The position numbers and the translations under genes are program-made. From Candidatus Omnitrophota bacterium (GTDB lineage Bacteria; Omnitrophota; Gorgyraeia; Aquiviventales; Aquiviventaceae): DNA of 35,215 bases. The stretch lies in the NCBI GenBank assembly GCA_023247235.1, contig JAHFGW010000013.1, forward strand, positions 1-35,215, given 5' to 3'. The notes below the pieces were generated by a model. It was not told the origin of the DNA. It was given only the letters and a program-made list of their open reading frames with translations, and searched no databases. Within the stretch, counting starts at the first letter, position 1, and every line of letters starts with the position of its first letter. Of this stretch, positions 21,763 through 27,996 are shown one piece after another.

Positions 21763-22911
21763 ATGGCTCAATTGACTCGAGATGAAATCCTGCGCTACAG
21801 CCGGCACCTCATCATGCCGGAGGTCGGCATCCAGGGGCAGCAGAAGCTGAAGGACGCCAGCATGCTGCTCATCGGGGCCGGGGGCCTCGGCTCGCCGCTG
21901 GGCCTGTATCTGGCCGCCGCCGGCGTCGGACGGTTGGGGCTTGTGGATTTTGACGTCGTGGACTTCTCCAACCTGCAGCGGCAGATCATTCATCGCACTG
22001 AGGATGTTGGGCGGCTGAAGGTGGAGTCTGCGAAGGAGCGGATCGCCGCCGTCAACCCCCAGGTGCAGGTCCAGACGTACAACGCGCGCCTCTCGCGCGA
22101 GAATATCCTGGAGCTGATCAAGCCCTACGACATCATCATCGACGGCACCGACAATTTCCCGACGCGCTATCTCGTCAATGACGCGTGCGTCTTCCAGAAG
22201 AAGCCGAACATCTACGGCTCCATTTTCCGATTTGAAGGGCAGGCGACCGTCTTCGTGCCGTTCACAGGGCCCTGCTATCGCTGTCTCTATCCGGAGCCGC
22301 CCCCGCCCGGCCTGGTGCCCAGTTGCGCCGAGGGCGGGGTGCTCGGGGTGCTGCCGGGCGTCATCGGCCTGATCCAGGCGACGGAGGCGATCAAGCTCAT
22401 CATCGGCCAAGGCGAGCCGCTGATCGGGCGGCTGCTGCTCTACAATGCGCTGAAGATGAAGTTCCGCGAGGTCACGCTGCGCCGCAACCCCCAGTGTCCG
22501 GTCTGTGGCGATCGGCCGACGATCCGTGAGCTGGTCGATTATGAGGTGTTCTGCGGGCTGACGCGGGGTGAGGAAGCCGCGGCCGGCCACAGCCAATACG
22601 ACTTGAGCCCCGCCGAGGTGAAGGACTTGCTGGGGCGCGACAAAGAGGCCGTGCTCTTGGACGTCCGGGAGCCGCACGAGTATGAGATCGTCCGCATTGA
22701 AGGCGCGACGCTGATCCCGCTGTCCGAGCTCCACCTCCGCACGAATGAGCTCGACACGGCCCGCACCGTCGTGACGTACTGCCACCACGGCCAGCGCAGC
22801 CTCCAGGCCGTCAAGACGCTGGAGCACTTCGGCTTTCGCAAGCTGCGGCACCTGCGCGGCGGCATTGACGCCTGGGCGAGCGAGCTGGACCCGGAGATGG
22901 CCCGTTATTAA
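21763..22911 (+). CDS. moeB: MoeB/ThiF-type E1-like enzyme with C-terminal rhodanese
   Basis: 382 aa. The adenylation domain (1-250) has the ATP loop GAGGLGSPLG (38-47), DFSNLQRQIIH and zinc-binding CYRC and CPVC pairs. A rhodanese domain (about 285-380) has LLDVREPHEYE and catalytic Cys in TYCHHGQRS. Like MoeZ/Uba4-type proteins it should adenylate a ubiquitin-like sulfur carrier (MoaD/ThiS/CysO) and thiocarboxylate it. No carrier gene is in the window. I use ATG 21763 rather than TTG 21754. Upstream sulfite reductase and DsrE suggest a route from sulfite to carrier-bound sulfur. Confidence 0.9.
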   Translation: MAQLTRDEILRYSRHLIMPEVGIQGQQKLKDASMLLIGAGGLGSPLGLYLAAAGVGRLGLVDFDVVDFSNLQRQIIHRTEDVGRLKVESAKERIAAVNPQVQVQTYNARLSRENILELIKPYDIIIDGTDNFPTRYLVNDACVFQKKPNIYGSIFRFEGQATVFVPFTGPCYRCLYPEPPPPGLVPSCAEGGVLGVLPGVIGLIQATEAIKLIIGQGEPLIGRLLLYNALKMKFREVTLRRNPQCPVCGDRPTIRELVDYEVFCGLTRGEEAAAGHSQYDLSPAEVKDLLGRDKEAVLLDVREPHEYEIVRIEGATLIPLSELHLRTNELDTARTVVTYCHHGQRSLQAVKTLEHFGFRKLRHLRGGIDAWASELDPEMARY

Positions 22912-22955
22912 GAGCGCGGTGTTGACCTTTGGCGTTCGGATCAGGGATAGTTGAA

Positions 22956-22976
22956 GTGCCTCTGATCCAGAGGCAC
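22956..22976 (+). promoter_or_regulatory. Hairpin sequestering the ribosome-binding site of the REC-kinase gene
   Basis: GTGCCTCTG (22956-22964), loop ATC, CAGAGGCAC (22968-22976): a perfect 9-bp stem ending 5 nt before the ATG. The only Shine-Dalgarno-like sequence, AGAGG (22969-22973), is inside the right arm. A weak promoter TTGACC, 18 nt, GATAGT (22922-22951) would start the mRNA almost at the hairpin. Confidence 0.5.
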
Positions 22977-22981
22977 GCCGC

Positions 22982-24535
22982 ATGCGCGCGCCGTCAATCC
23001 GGGTGCTGATGATTGAGGATGACCCGAGCGACGCCCAAATCCTCCGGGCAGCGCTTGCGCAAGGTTCAGGCCTCGCCGCGACCGTCGTGCACGCGCCCCT
23101 CCTCGCCACCGCTCTGCGCCAGCTGGCCAGCCGGACCTTCGACGTCATTCTATGCGATCTTCGCCTGCCGGATAGCACCGGCGCGGACACCGTAGCCAAA
23201 GTCCGGGCCCGCGCCGGCCGGACCCCCGTCATCATTTTAACCGTCTCAGATGATGATGCGATGGCGCTACGCGCCATCCAACTTGGCGCGCAGGACTACC
23301 TGGTCAAAAGCCACGTGCAGGTCTATCCGGCGCTGCTGCGCCGCGCGGTGCGCTATGCGCTGGAGCGCAAGCAGGCCGAGCTGGAGCGGGAACGCCTCCA
23401 AGAGCAGTTGGGCCAGGCCCATCGCCTGGAGGCGGTGGGACGATTCGCCGGGGGCATCGCGCACGACTTCAATAATTTCCTCCAAATCATCCTGGGCTTC
23501 GCCAGCCTGATCCGCGCGCGGGATCCGGAGGATGCGCCGCTGCAAAGCGACATGCGGGAGATCGTGCACGCGGCCGAGAGCGCCGGGGGCATGGTTCAGC
23601 AACTGCTGGCGTTCAGCCGGCGCCGGCCGAGCCAACCACGGGTGTTCGAGCTCAATCGCCACCTGGCCAAGTTGACCCGTCTCATCCAGCAGCTGATCGG
23701 CTCCTCCGTGGCGCTGCGGCTGGCGCTGAGCCGCCAAGCGCTCATGATTCGCTGCGACCCAACCGGCTTGGAGCAGGTCGTGATGAACCTGTGCGCCAAC
23801 GCGCGCGACGCGATGCCGGACGGCGGAGCCCTGACGCTGAGTACCCGTCGCGTGGCCCTGGATGCGCCGTTCGCCCGCGCGCATTCCTGGGCGCGCCCTG
23901 GCGACTACGTGCGCCTTTCGGTGCGCGATACGGGGGCCGGTATGGATCCTGAGACCGCGGCCCGCATCTTCGAGCCCTTCTTCACGACGAAGCAGCTCGG
24001 CCGCGGCACGGGCCTGGGGCTGGCGGTCGTCTACGGGCTGGTGACCCAGCATGAGGGCCTCATCGAGATCGAGACCGCCGTCGGACGGGGCACGACGTTC
24101 CACCTGTATTTCCCGCGCTTAGGGGCTGGCGCCGCCGGGCTCGACAAGCCGCCGGAGCCCGAGGGGACGACGTCGGAGCAGACCCGGCGGAACCGGCAGA
24201 AAGTGCTGGTGGTCGATGATGATGCGGCGGTCGGGTTGCTCTGTGCGCGGATGCTGGGTGAGGAGTACGACACGGCGATGGCCACATCCGCCCAACGCGC
24301 GCTGGAATTACTGGGGGATCAGTCGTACGACGTGCTCGTGACAGACGTGCGCATGCCGGCGATGGACGGCTTTGCGCTCTCGGAGCAGGCGGTGCGCCTG
24401 CGGCCGAGCCTGAAAGTCCTGCTCATGACGGGCTCGCTGACCGGCGAGCTGGAGGAGCGGGCCCGGGCGTATCCGATACTCCGCAAGCCGTTCACCGGCT
24501 CAGGTCTTCGGGCCGCGCTGGAAGGCTGTCGCTAG
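22982..24535 (+). CDS. Receiver-histidine kinase-receiver protein
   Basis: 517 aa, soluble. The N-terminal receiver (1-120) has MIEDDPSD and the Asp in ILCDLRLPDS. A kinase core follows with His near 161 in GGIAHDFNNFLQIILGF, the HDFNN class of hybrid kinases, then HATPase with DTGAGM and GTGLGLAVVYGL. A C-terminal receiver (about 400-517) has VVDDDAAV, Asp in LVTDVRMPAMDG and RKPFTG. It has no membrane or sensory domain; input is presumably phosphotransfer to the first receiver. The stop codon TAG overlaps the convergent gene's TAG in the palindrome CTAG. Confidence 0.9.
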   Translation: MRAPSIRVLMIEDDPSDAQILRAALAQGSGLAATVVHAPLLATALRQLASRTFDVILCDLRLPDSTGADTVAKVRARAGRTPVIILTVSDDDAMALRAIQLGAQDYLVKSHVQVYPALLRRAVRYALERKQAELERERLQEQLGQAHRLEAVGRFAGGIAHDFNNFLQIILGFASLIRARDPEDAPLQSDMREIVHAAESAGGMVQQLLAFSRRRPSQPRVFELNRHLAKLTRLIQQLIGSSVALRLALSRQALMIRCDPTGLEQVVMNLCANARDAMPDGGALTLSTRRVALDAPFARAHSWARPGDYVRLSVRDTGAGMDPETAARIFEPFFTTKQLGRGTGLGLAVVYGLVTQHEGLIEIETAVGRGTTFHLYFPRLGAGAAGLDKPPEPEGTTSEQTRRNRQKVLVVDDDAAVGLLCARMLGEEYDTAMATSAQRALELLGDQSYDVLVTDVRMPAMDGFALSEQAVRLRPSLKVLLMTGSLTGELEERARAYPILRKPFTGSGLRAALEGCR

Positions 24536-24819
24536 GCGCCGCGTGGAGCGGCTGAGGAGACGGTGGGCGAGGCCGCCCGCCGTCGTTTCTTTTCCGGCAG
24601 GCCGCCCAGGAATTGTCCCGCCACGGCGGCGGCGATGTTGATCGGGATCGCCACCCACGGCAGCTTTAGCCACAGCCGCAGCACGACAATGAGCGGAATG
24701 GACGCGTGAATCCAGGCGATCCATTGCCACGAGAACTTGCGGCTGCGCTCCCGCATGCGTCCCATCGGGAGATTGACCAGCAGGCAGACCGCGGCGACCA
24801 GCACAATCTTCGGCCACAT
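24532..24819 (-). CDS. Small membrane protein, unknown
   Basis: 95 aa, not recognised. Three hydrophobic segments are visible: about 4-18 (KIVLVAAVCLLVNLP), 33-50 (WIAWIHASIPLIVVLRLW) and 54-72 (WVAIPINIAAAVAGQFLGG), with a basic tail (PEKKRRRAASP) that is probably cytoplasmic. A clear promoter lies 9 nt before ATG 24819, which supports a real gene with a leaderless mRNA. It converges on the REC-kinase gene, sharing the CTAG stop palindrome. Confidence 0.68.
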   Translation of the reverse strand: MWPKIVLVAAVCLLVNLPMGRMRERSRKFSWQWIAWIHASIPLIVVLRLWLKLPWVAIPINIAAAVAGQFLGGLPEKKRRRAASPTVSSAAPRGA

Positions 24820-24828
24820 CGTAGGGGT

Positions 24829-24857
24829 ATCTTAGGGGACCCTGGCCGCCGCGTCAA
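24829..24857 (-). promoter_or_regulatory. Promoter of the small membrane protein gene
   Basis: Minus strand: TTGACG, 17-nt spacer, TAAGAT, then 9 nt (ACCCCTACG) to the ATG. The predicted leader is about 2-3 nt. Confidence 0.58.
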
Positions 24858-24895
24858 TCCGAGTCTGGATCGATGCGCCAGCGCAAGGGACAGCC

Positions 24896-24910
24896 GGCAG
24901 GACCCGTCAA
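24896..24910 (+). promoter_or_regulatory. 15-nt motif shared with the tpx upstream region, copy 2
   Basis: GGCAGGACCCGTCAA, 14 of 15 identical to 13932-13946, 29 nt before the nuo -35. The following sequence also contains CCCTGCCAGG, whose reverse complement CCTGGCAGGG overlaps the left part of copy 1. Confidence 0.35.
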
Positions 24911-24939
24911 ATTGAGGCCCTGCCAGGCGGACACTGATC

Positions 24940-24968
24940 TGGACAGGTGTAGGTTCGGGTGGTATGCT
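24940..24968 (+). promoter_or_regulatory. Probable nuo operon promoter
   Basis: TGGACA (24940-24945), 17-nt spacer, TATGCT (24963-24968). The predicted transcription start (about 24975) is immediately followed by an intrinsic terminator. The gap 24820-25050 holds nothing else recognisable as a gene. Confidence 0.5.
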
Positions 24969-24985
24969 GACGGAAACCTCAAGCC

Positions 24986-25008
24986 GCCGCCGCTGGCGGC
25001 CGTTTTTT
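24986..25008 (+). terminator. Intrinsic terminator in the nuo leader (attenuator candidate)
   Basis: GCCGCC-GCT-GGCGGC (24986-25000) followed by CG and six T (25003-25008). No plus-strand gene ends nearby (the closest stop is at 24535), and nuoA begins 42 nt later. The terminator therefore sits between the likely promoter and the operon and should attenuate it. Confidence 0.6.
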
Positions 25009-25018
25009 ACCCTAAGAT

Positions 25019-25034
25019 TGTGAAAAAAATCACA
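25019..25034. promoter_or_regulatory. Perfect Crp-type palindrome before nuoA
   Basis: TGTGA-AAAAAA-TCACA matches the classical Crp consensus TGTGA-N6-TCACA in every fixed base. It ends 16 nt before the nuoA ATG. Crp/Fnr-family regulators often control respiratory operons. Its position, downstream of the promoter and terminator, would suit repression or an RNA hairpin better than activation of the upstream promoter. Confidence 0.5.
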
Positions 25035-25050
25035 CACCAGGTTGCTCGCT

Positions 25051-25407
25051 ATGCTTGAGTATGTTGGCCTCTTGCTGTTCGGCGTCTTGGCGGCCGGCGT
25101 CGGCGCGTTCATGCTCTTCGCCAACGCCCTCTTCGGCCCCAAGCGCCCCAACCCGGTCAAGGCGAAGCCGTTCGAGTGCGGCGTCGAACCCATCGCGATC
25201 GCCTCCGGCCGGCTGCCGGTCCATTTCTACGTCACCGCGATGCTCTTTGTCGTCTTCGATGTGGAGCTGGTGTTTTTGTTTCCCTGGGCCGTCCTGGTGC
25301 GGGAGCTGGGGTGGTTCGGCGTGCTGGAAATGGCCTTCTTCCTGCTGATCGTCCTGGCGGGATTCGTGTACGCCTGGGGGCAGGGCGCGCTGGAGGTGGA
25401 GCGGTGA
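25051..25407 (+). CDS. nuoA: NADH-quinone oxidoreductase subunit A
   Basis: 118 aa with three membrane helices (about 3-25, 60-80 and 88-110). Signatures are NPVKAKPFECGVEP and VVFDVELVFLFPWAV, which carry the cysteine loop and acidic residues of the quinone-channel region. This is a membrane subunit of Complex I. I use ATG 25051; TTG 25042 is an upstream alternative and there is no strong Shine-Dalgarno site. Its stop overlaps the nuoB GTG (GTGA). It is the first gene of nuoA-B-C-D-(EF)-G-H-I-trxB. Confidence 0.95.
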   Translation: MLEYVGLLLFGVLAAGVGAFMLFANALFGPKRPNPVKAKPFECGVEPIAIASGRLPVHFYVTAMLFVVFDVELVFLFPWAVLVRELGWFGVLEMAFFLLIVLAGFVYAWGQGALEVER

Positions 25408-26024
25408 AGCCGGCCACGCCGGATCCCGGCAAGCTGAATCCCTCGACTCGTCCCGCCGTCGGCGGGGCTCGCTCGGGATTTCGCCCCGGCCGCGTGTCTG
25501 TCGCGGAGCTCAACTGGATGACCACGCGCGTGGACGCCGCGCTGGGCTGGGCCCGCAAGTTCTCCATCTTTCAATATCCGTTCGTGACGGCCTGCTGCGG
25601 GATGGAGTACATGGCCACCGCCACCTCCCACTACGACGTCGATCGGTTCGGCGCGGGCTTCCCGCGGTTTTCCCCGCGCCAGGCCGACGTCCTGTTCGTG
25701 GTGGGGACCATCAGCCACAAGCTCGCCCCGGTGCTCAAGCGGGTCTATGACCAGATGGCCGAGCCGAAGTGGGTCGTGGCCTTCGGCGTGTGCACGTGCA
25801 CGGGCGGCTTCTACGACAACTACGCCACCGTGATGGGCATCGACACCCTCATTCCCGTGGACGTGTATATTCCCGGGTGTCCGCCCCGTCCGGAGAACGT
25901 GCTGGACGGACTGATCAAGCTGCAAGAGAAGATCCAGCATGGCGTCCGCGCCACGCTGCCGCCGGACGCCTCCGCGCGGCCCGCGGAGCTGCAGGGCGCC
26001 CACCGGCCGGACACCCACCTGTGA
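25404..26024 (+). CDS. nuoB: NADH-quinone oxidoreductase subunit B
   Basis: 206 aa. It binds the N2 [4Fe-4S] cluster: adjacent cysteines in TACCGMEYMA, then GVCTCTGGFYDNY and PGCPPRPE. It transfers electrons to quinone at the base of the peripheral arm. GTG 25404 overlaps the nuoA stop. The first 30 residues (KPATPDPGKLNPSTRPAVGGARSGFRPGR) are an atypical extension encoded partly by a palindrome (25437-25480); GTG 25494 is a possible shorter start. The C-terminal tail (LPPDASARPAELQGAHRPDTHL) is also non-conserved. The stop overlaps nuoC GTG. Confidence 0.93.
   Translation: MKPATPDPGKLNPSTRPAVGGARSGFRPGRVSVAELNWMTTRVDAALGWARKFSIFQYPFVTACCGMEYMATATSHYDVDRFGAGFPRFSPRQADVLFVVGTISHKLAPVLKRVYDQMAEPKWVVAFGVCTCTGGFYDNYATVMGIDTLIPVDVYIPGCPPRPENVLDGLIKLQEKIQHGVRATLPPDASARPAELQGAHRPDTHL
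25437..25480. repeat. Palindromic element in the nuoB 5' end
   Basis: AATCCC ... CCCGCCG-T-CGGCGGG ... GGGATT: outer arms at 25437-25442/25475-25480 and inner 7-bp stem at 25452-25466, with partly matching intervening sequence. It contains GCGGGGCTCGC, an 11-mer also present in the palindromes of the first VWA gene and ygfZ. Confidence 0.55.
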
Positions 26025-26641
26025 GTGCTCGCCCAGTGGATCAGACACGGGGCCCGGCGACGTCGCTGCGCGCGCGGCTTCACGCGAGCTTTCCGCAGCA
26101 CGTGTTGGAAACCCACGCCTATCGGGGCCAGGAAACGGTGCTCCTGAAGCGCGAGGGGTTGCTTGAGGTCGCGCGGGTCCTGAAGAGCGATCCGGTCTTC
26201 GCGTTTGATTTTCTCATGGACCTCACCTGCGTCGATTACTTAACGTTTGGCCGCGTCCTCTCCAGCCGGCCCAGCCTGGCCACCCCGTCGCCCCTGCCGT
26301 ATTACATGACGCCCAAGCCCGACCCGGAACGATGGCAGCGGGGCGTGTCCGATGCGGCGTACCGCTTCGACGTCGTCTATCACTTCTTCTCCTCGAGCCG
26401 CGTGCACCGCCTGCGCCTCAAAGTCCCCTTGAGCGCCGCCGATCCGGCCCTGGACTCATTGACCGAGCTGTGGAAGTCCGCCGACTGGTTTGAGCGGGAA
26501 GCCTGGGACCTGTTTGGCGTCGTGTTCACCGGCCACCCCAATCTGCGCCGCCTCCTCATGTACGAAGGCTTCCAAGGCCACCCGCTGCGCAAGGACTACC
26601 CGTTCAACAAGCGCCAGCCGCTCGTCGGTCCGGTGAACTGA
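26021..26641 (+). CDS. nuoC: NADH-quinone oxidoreductase subunit C
   Basis: 206 aa, the 30-kDa subunit of the peripheral arm that packs against NuoB/NuoD. Typical segments are MDLTCVDYL, FDVVYHFFSSSRVHRLRLKV, WFEREAWDLFGVVFTGHPNLRRLL and GHPLRKDYPF. GTG 26021 overlaps the nuoB stop (GTGA), and the stop shares one base with the nuoD ATG (TGATG). An insertion of about 35 residues (FGRVLSSRPSLATPSPLPYYMTPKP...) separates VDYL from the FDVVYH strand. It is not encoded by an obvious repeat and is probably a lineage-specific loop. Confidence 0.92.
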   Translation: MSARPVDQTRGPATSLRARLHASFPQHVLETHAYRGQETVLLKREGLLEVARVLKSDPVFAFDFLMDLTCVDYLTFGRVLSSRPSLATPSPLPYYMTPKPDPERWQRGVSDAAYRFDVVYHFFSSSRVHRLRLKVPLSAADPALDSLTELWKSADWFEREAWDLFGVVFTGHPNLRRLLMYEGFQGHPLRKDYPFNKRQPLVGPVN

Positions 26642-27537
26642 TGCCTGAGTCCGCGACGCTCTCGGCGCCCTCCGCAACCGAAACCCGGCACATGTTTTTG
26701 AACATCGGCCCCTCGCATCCGGCGATGCACGGCATCGTGCAGCTCATCGTCGAGCTCGACGGCGAGCGCGTGGTCAAGACCGATGTCGAGATCGGGTATC
26801 TGCATCGCGGCTTCGAGAAGATGTCGGAGCTGGGGCCCTACAACAACGTCATCCCGTACGCGGACCGGCTCAACTACGTCTCGCCGCTCATCAATAATTT
26901 CGGCTACTGCCTGGCGGTCGAGCGGCTCCTGGGTATCGAGGCCACCGAGCGCTGCCAGTTCATCCGGGTCATCATGAGCGAGCTGTCCCGGATCACGGAC
27001 CACCTCACCTGCGTCGGCGCCTCGGCTATGGAGCTCGGCGCCTTCACGGTCTTCCTCTACATGATCAAGGCGCGCGAATGGCTCTGGGAGCTTGTCGAGG
27101 CGGTCACCGGCGCCCGGCTGACGGTTTCCTATGGGCGCGTCGGGGGTGTGAAGGCCGATCTGCCCGGCCACTTTGCCGCGCGCACGCGCAAGGCGCTGGA
27201 GGATGTGCGGAAGGTCCTCTTGGAATGCGACGCGCTCCTGACCCGCAACCGGATCTTCATGGATCGCATGCAGGGAACCGGCATCATCTCGAAAGAGCAG
27301 GCCATCAGCTATGGCATCACCGGCCCGTTTCTGCGTGGCAGCGGGGTCGCGCTGGATGTGCGCAAGGCCAACCCCTACTTTGTGTATGACCGCCTCGCCT
27401 TCGACGTCCCCACGGGTGAGCACGGCGACAACTATGATCGGTATCTGGTGCGCATGGAAGAGATGGAGCAAAGCATGCGCCTGGTCGAGCAGGCGCTGGA
27501 TCGGCTGCCGGGCGGCCCGATCAACATCGATTTTTAA
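26641..27537 (+). CDS. nuoD: NADH-quinone oxidoreductase subunit D, N-terminal part (ends at in-frame TAA)
   Basis: 298 aa, the first two thirds of the 49-kDa subunit: HMFLNIGPSHPAMHG, DVEIGYLHRGFEKM, YNNVIPYADRLNYVSP and RVGGVKADLP, all well conserved and part of the quinone site. The frame stops at TAA (27535-27537) after GPINIDF. The same frame reopens at once and encodes the missing C-terminus down to the nuoEF overlap, so the gene is one nonsense codon away from intact. GAA to TAA is the simplest reading. It could be a sequencing error, a real mutation or readthrough. TAA is a normal stop in several neighbours. Confidence 0.88.
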   Translation: MPESATLSAPSATETRHMFLNIGPSHPAMHGIVQLIVELDGERVVKTDVEIGYLHRGFEKMSELGPYNNVIPYADRLNYVSPLINNFGYCLAVERLLGIEATERCQFIRVIMSELSRITDHLTCVGASAMELGAFTVFLYMIKAREWLWELVEAVTGARLTVSYGRVGGVKADLPGHFAARTRKALEDVRKVLLECDALLTRNRIFMDRMQGTGIISKEQAISYGITGPFLRGSGVALDVRKANPYFVYDRLAFDVPTGEHGDNYDRYLVRMEEMEQSMRLVEQALDRLPGGPINIDF

Positions 27538-27558
27538 GGCCACGTCCTGCCCGCCGAC

Positions 27559-27996
27559 GTGATGGTGGATGAAGCCAAGGTGGGCCGCGTGGCCGGGTTG
27601 AAGGCTGTGCACGTGAAGCCGGATCCCACACTCTGGGGCTCCACCCGCGGCTTCCATGAACGGGTGAACGCGCCGGAAAAACGGGCTGTGCTGCCGGCCA
27701 AAGAGGACACCTACGGCAACATCGAAGGGCTCATGCAGCACTTCAAGCTGGTGATGATCGGCCACGGGATTCGGCCGCCGCAGGGCGAGTACTATTCCGC
27801 CGTCGAGGGTGCGAATGGCGAGCTCGGCTTCTACGTCGTTAGCAACGGCGGCGAGGCGGCCTACCGCGTGCGTGTCCGCCCGCCCTGCTTCACGATCATG
27901 GGCGCGTTGCCCACGCTGCTGGCGGGCGACATGGTAGCTGATATCGTGCCGACCTTTGGGTCGGTCAACATGATCGGCGGGGAGCTGGACCGCTGA
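27559..27996 (+). CDS. nuoD: NADH-quinone oxidoreductase subunit D, C-terminal part
   Basis: 145 aa from GTG 27559 (ATG 27562 is next) in the same frame as the N-terminal piece. It contains LPAKEDTYGNIEGLMQHFKLVM, YYSAVEGANGELGFYVVS, YRVRVRPPCF and the universal NuoD end NMIGGELDR. No Shine-Dalgarno site precedes either start, so independent translation is doubtful. The 24 nt between the TAA and this start encode GHVLPAD in frame. Conservation up to the last residue argues that selection has acted on the whole reading frame until very recently. The stop shares TGATG with nuoEF. Confidence 0.7.
   Translation: MMVDEAKVGRVAGLKAVHVKPDPTLWGSTRGFHERVNAPEKRAVLPAKEDTYGNIEGLMQHFKLVMIGHGIRPPQGEYYSAVEGANGELGFYVVSNGGEAAYRVRVRPPCFTIMGALPTLLAGDMVADIVPTFGSVNMIGGELDR

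Noticed and set aside
27535-27537. TAA as a recoded sense codon or programmed frameshift in nuoD
   Set aside because: TAA terminates several neighbouring genes normally, and the reading frame is unchanged across the stop, so neither recoding of the genetic code nor a frameshift is needed. Selenocysteine would require TGA.
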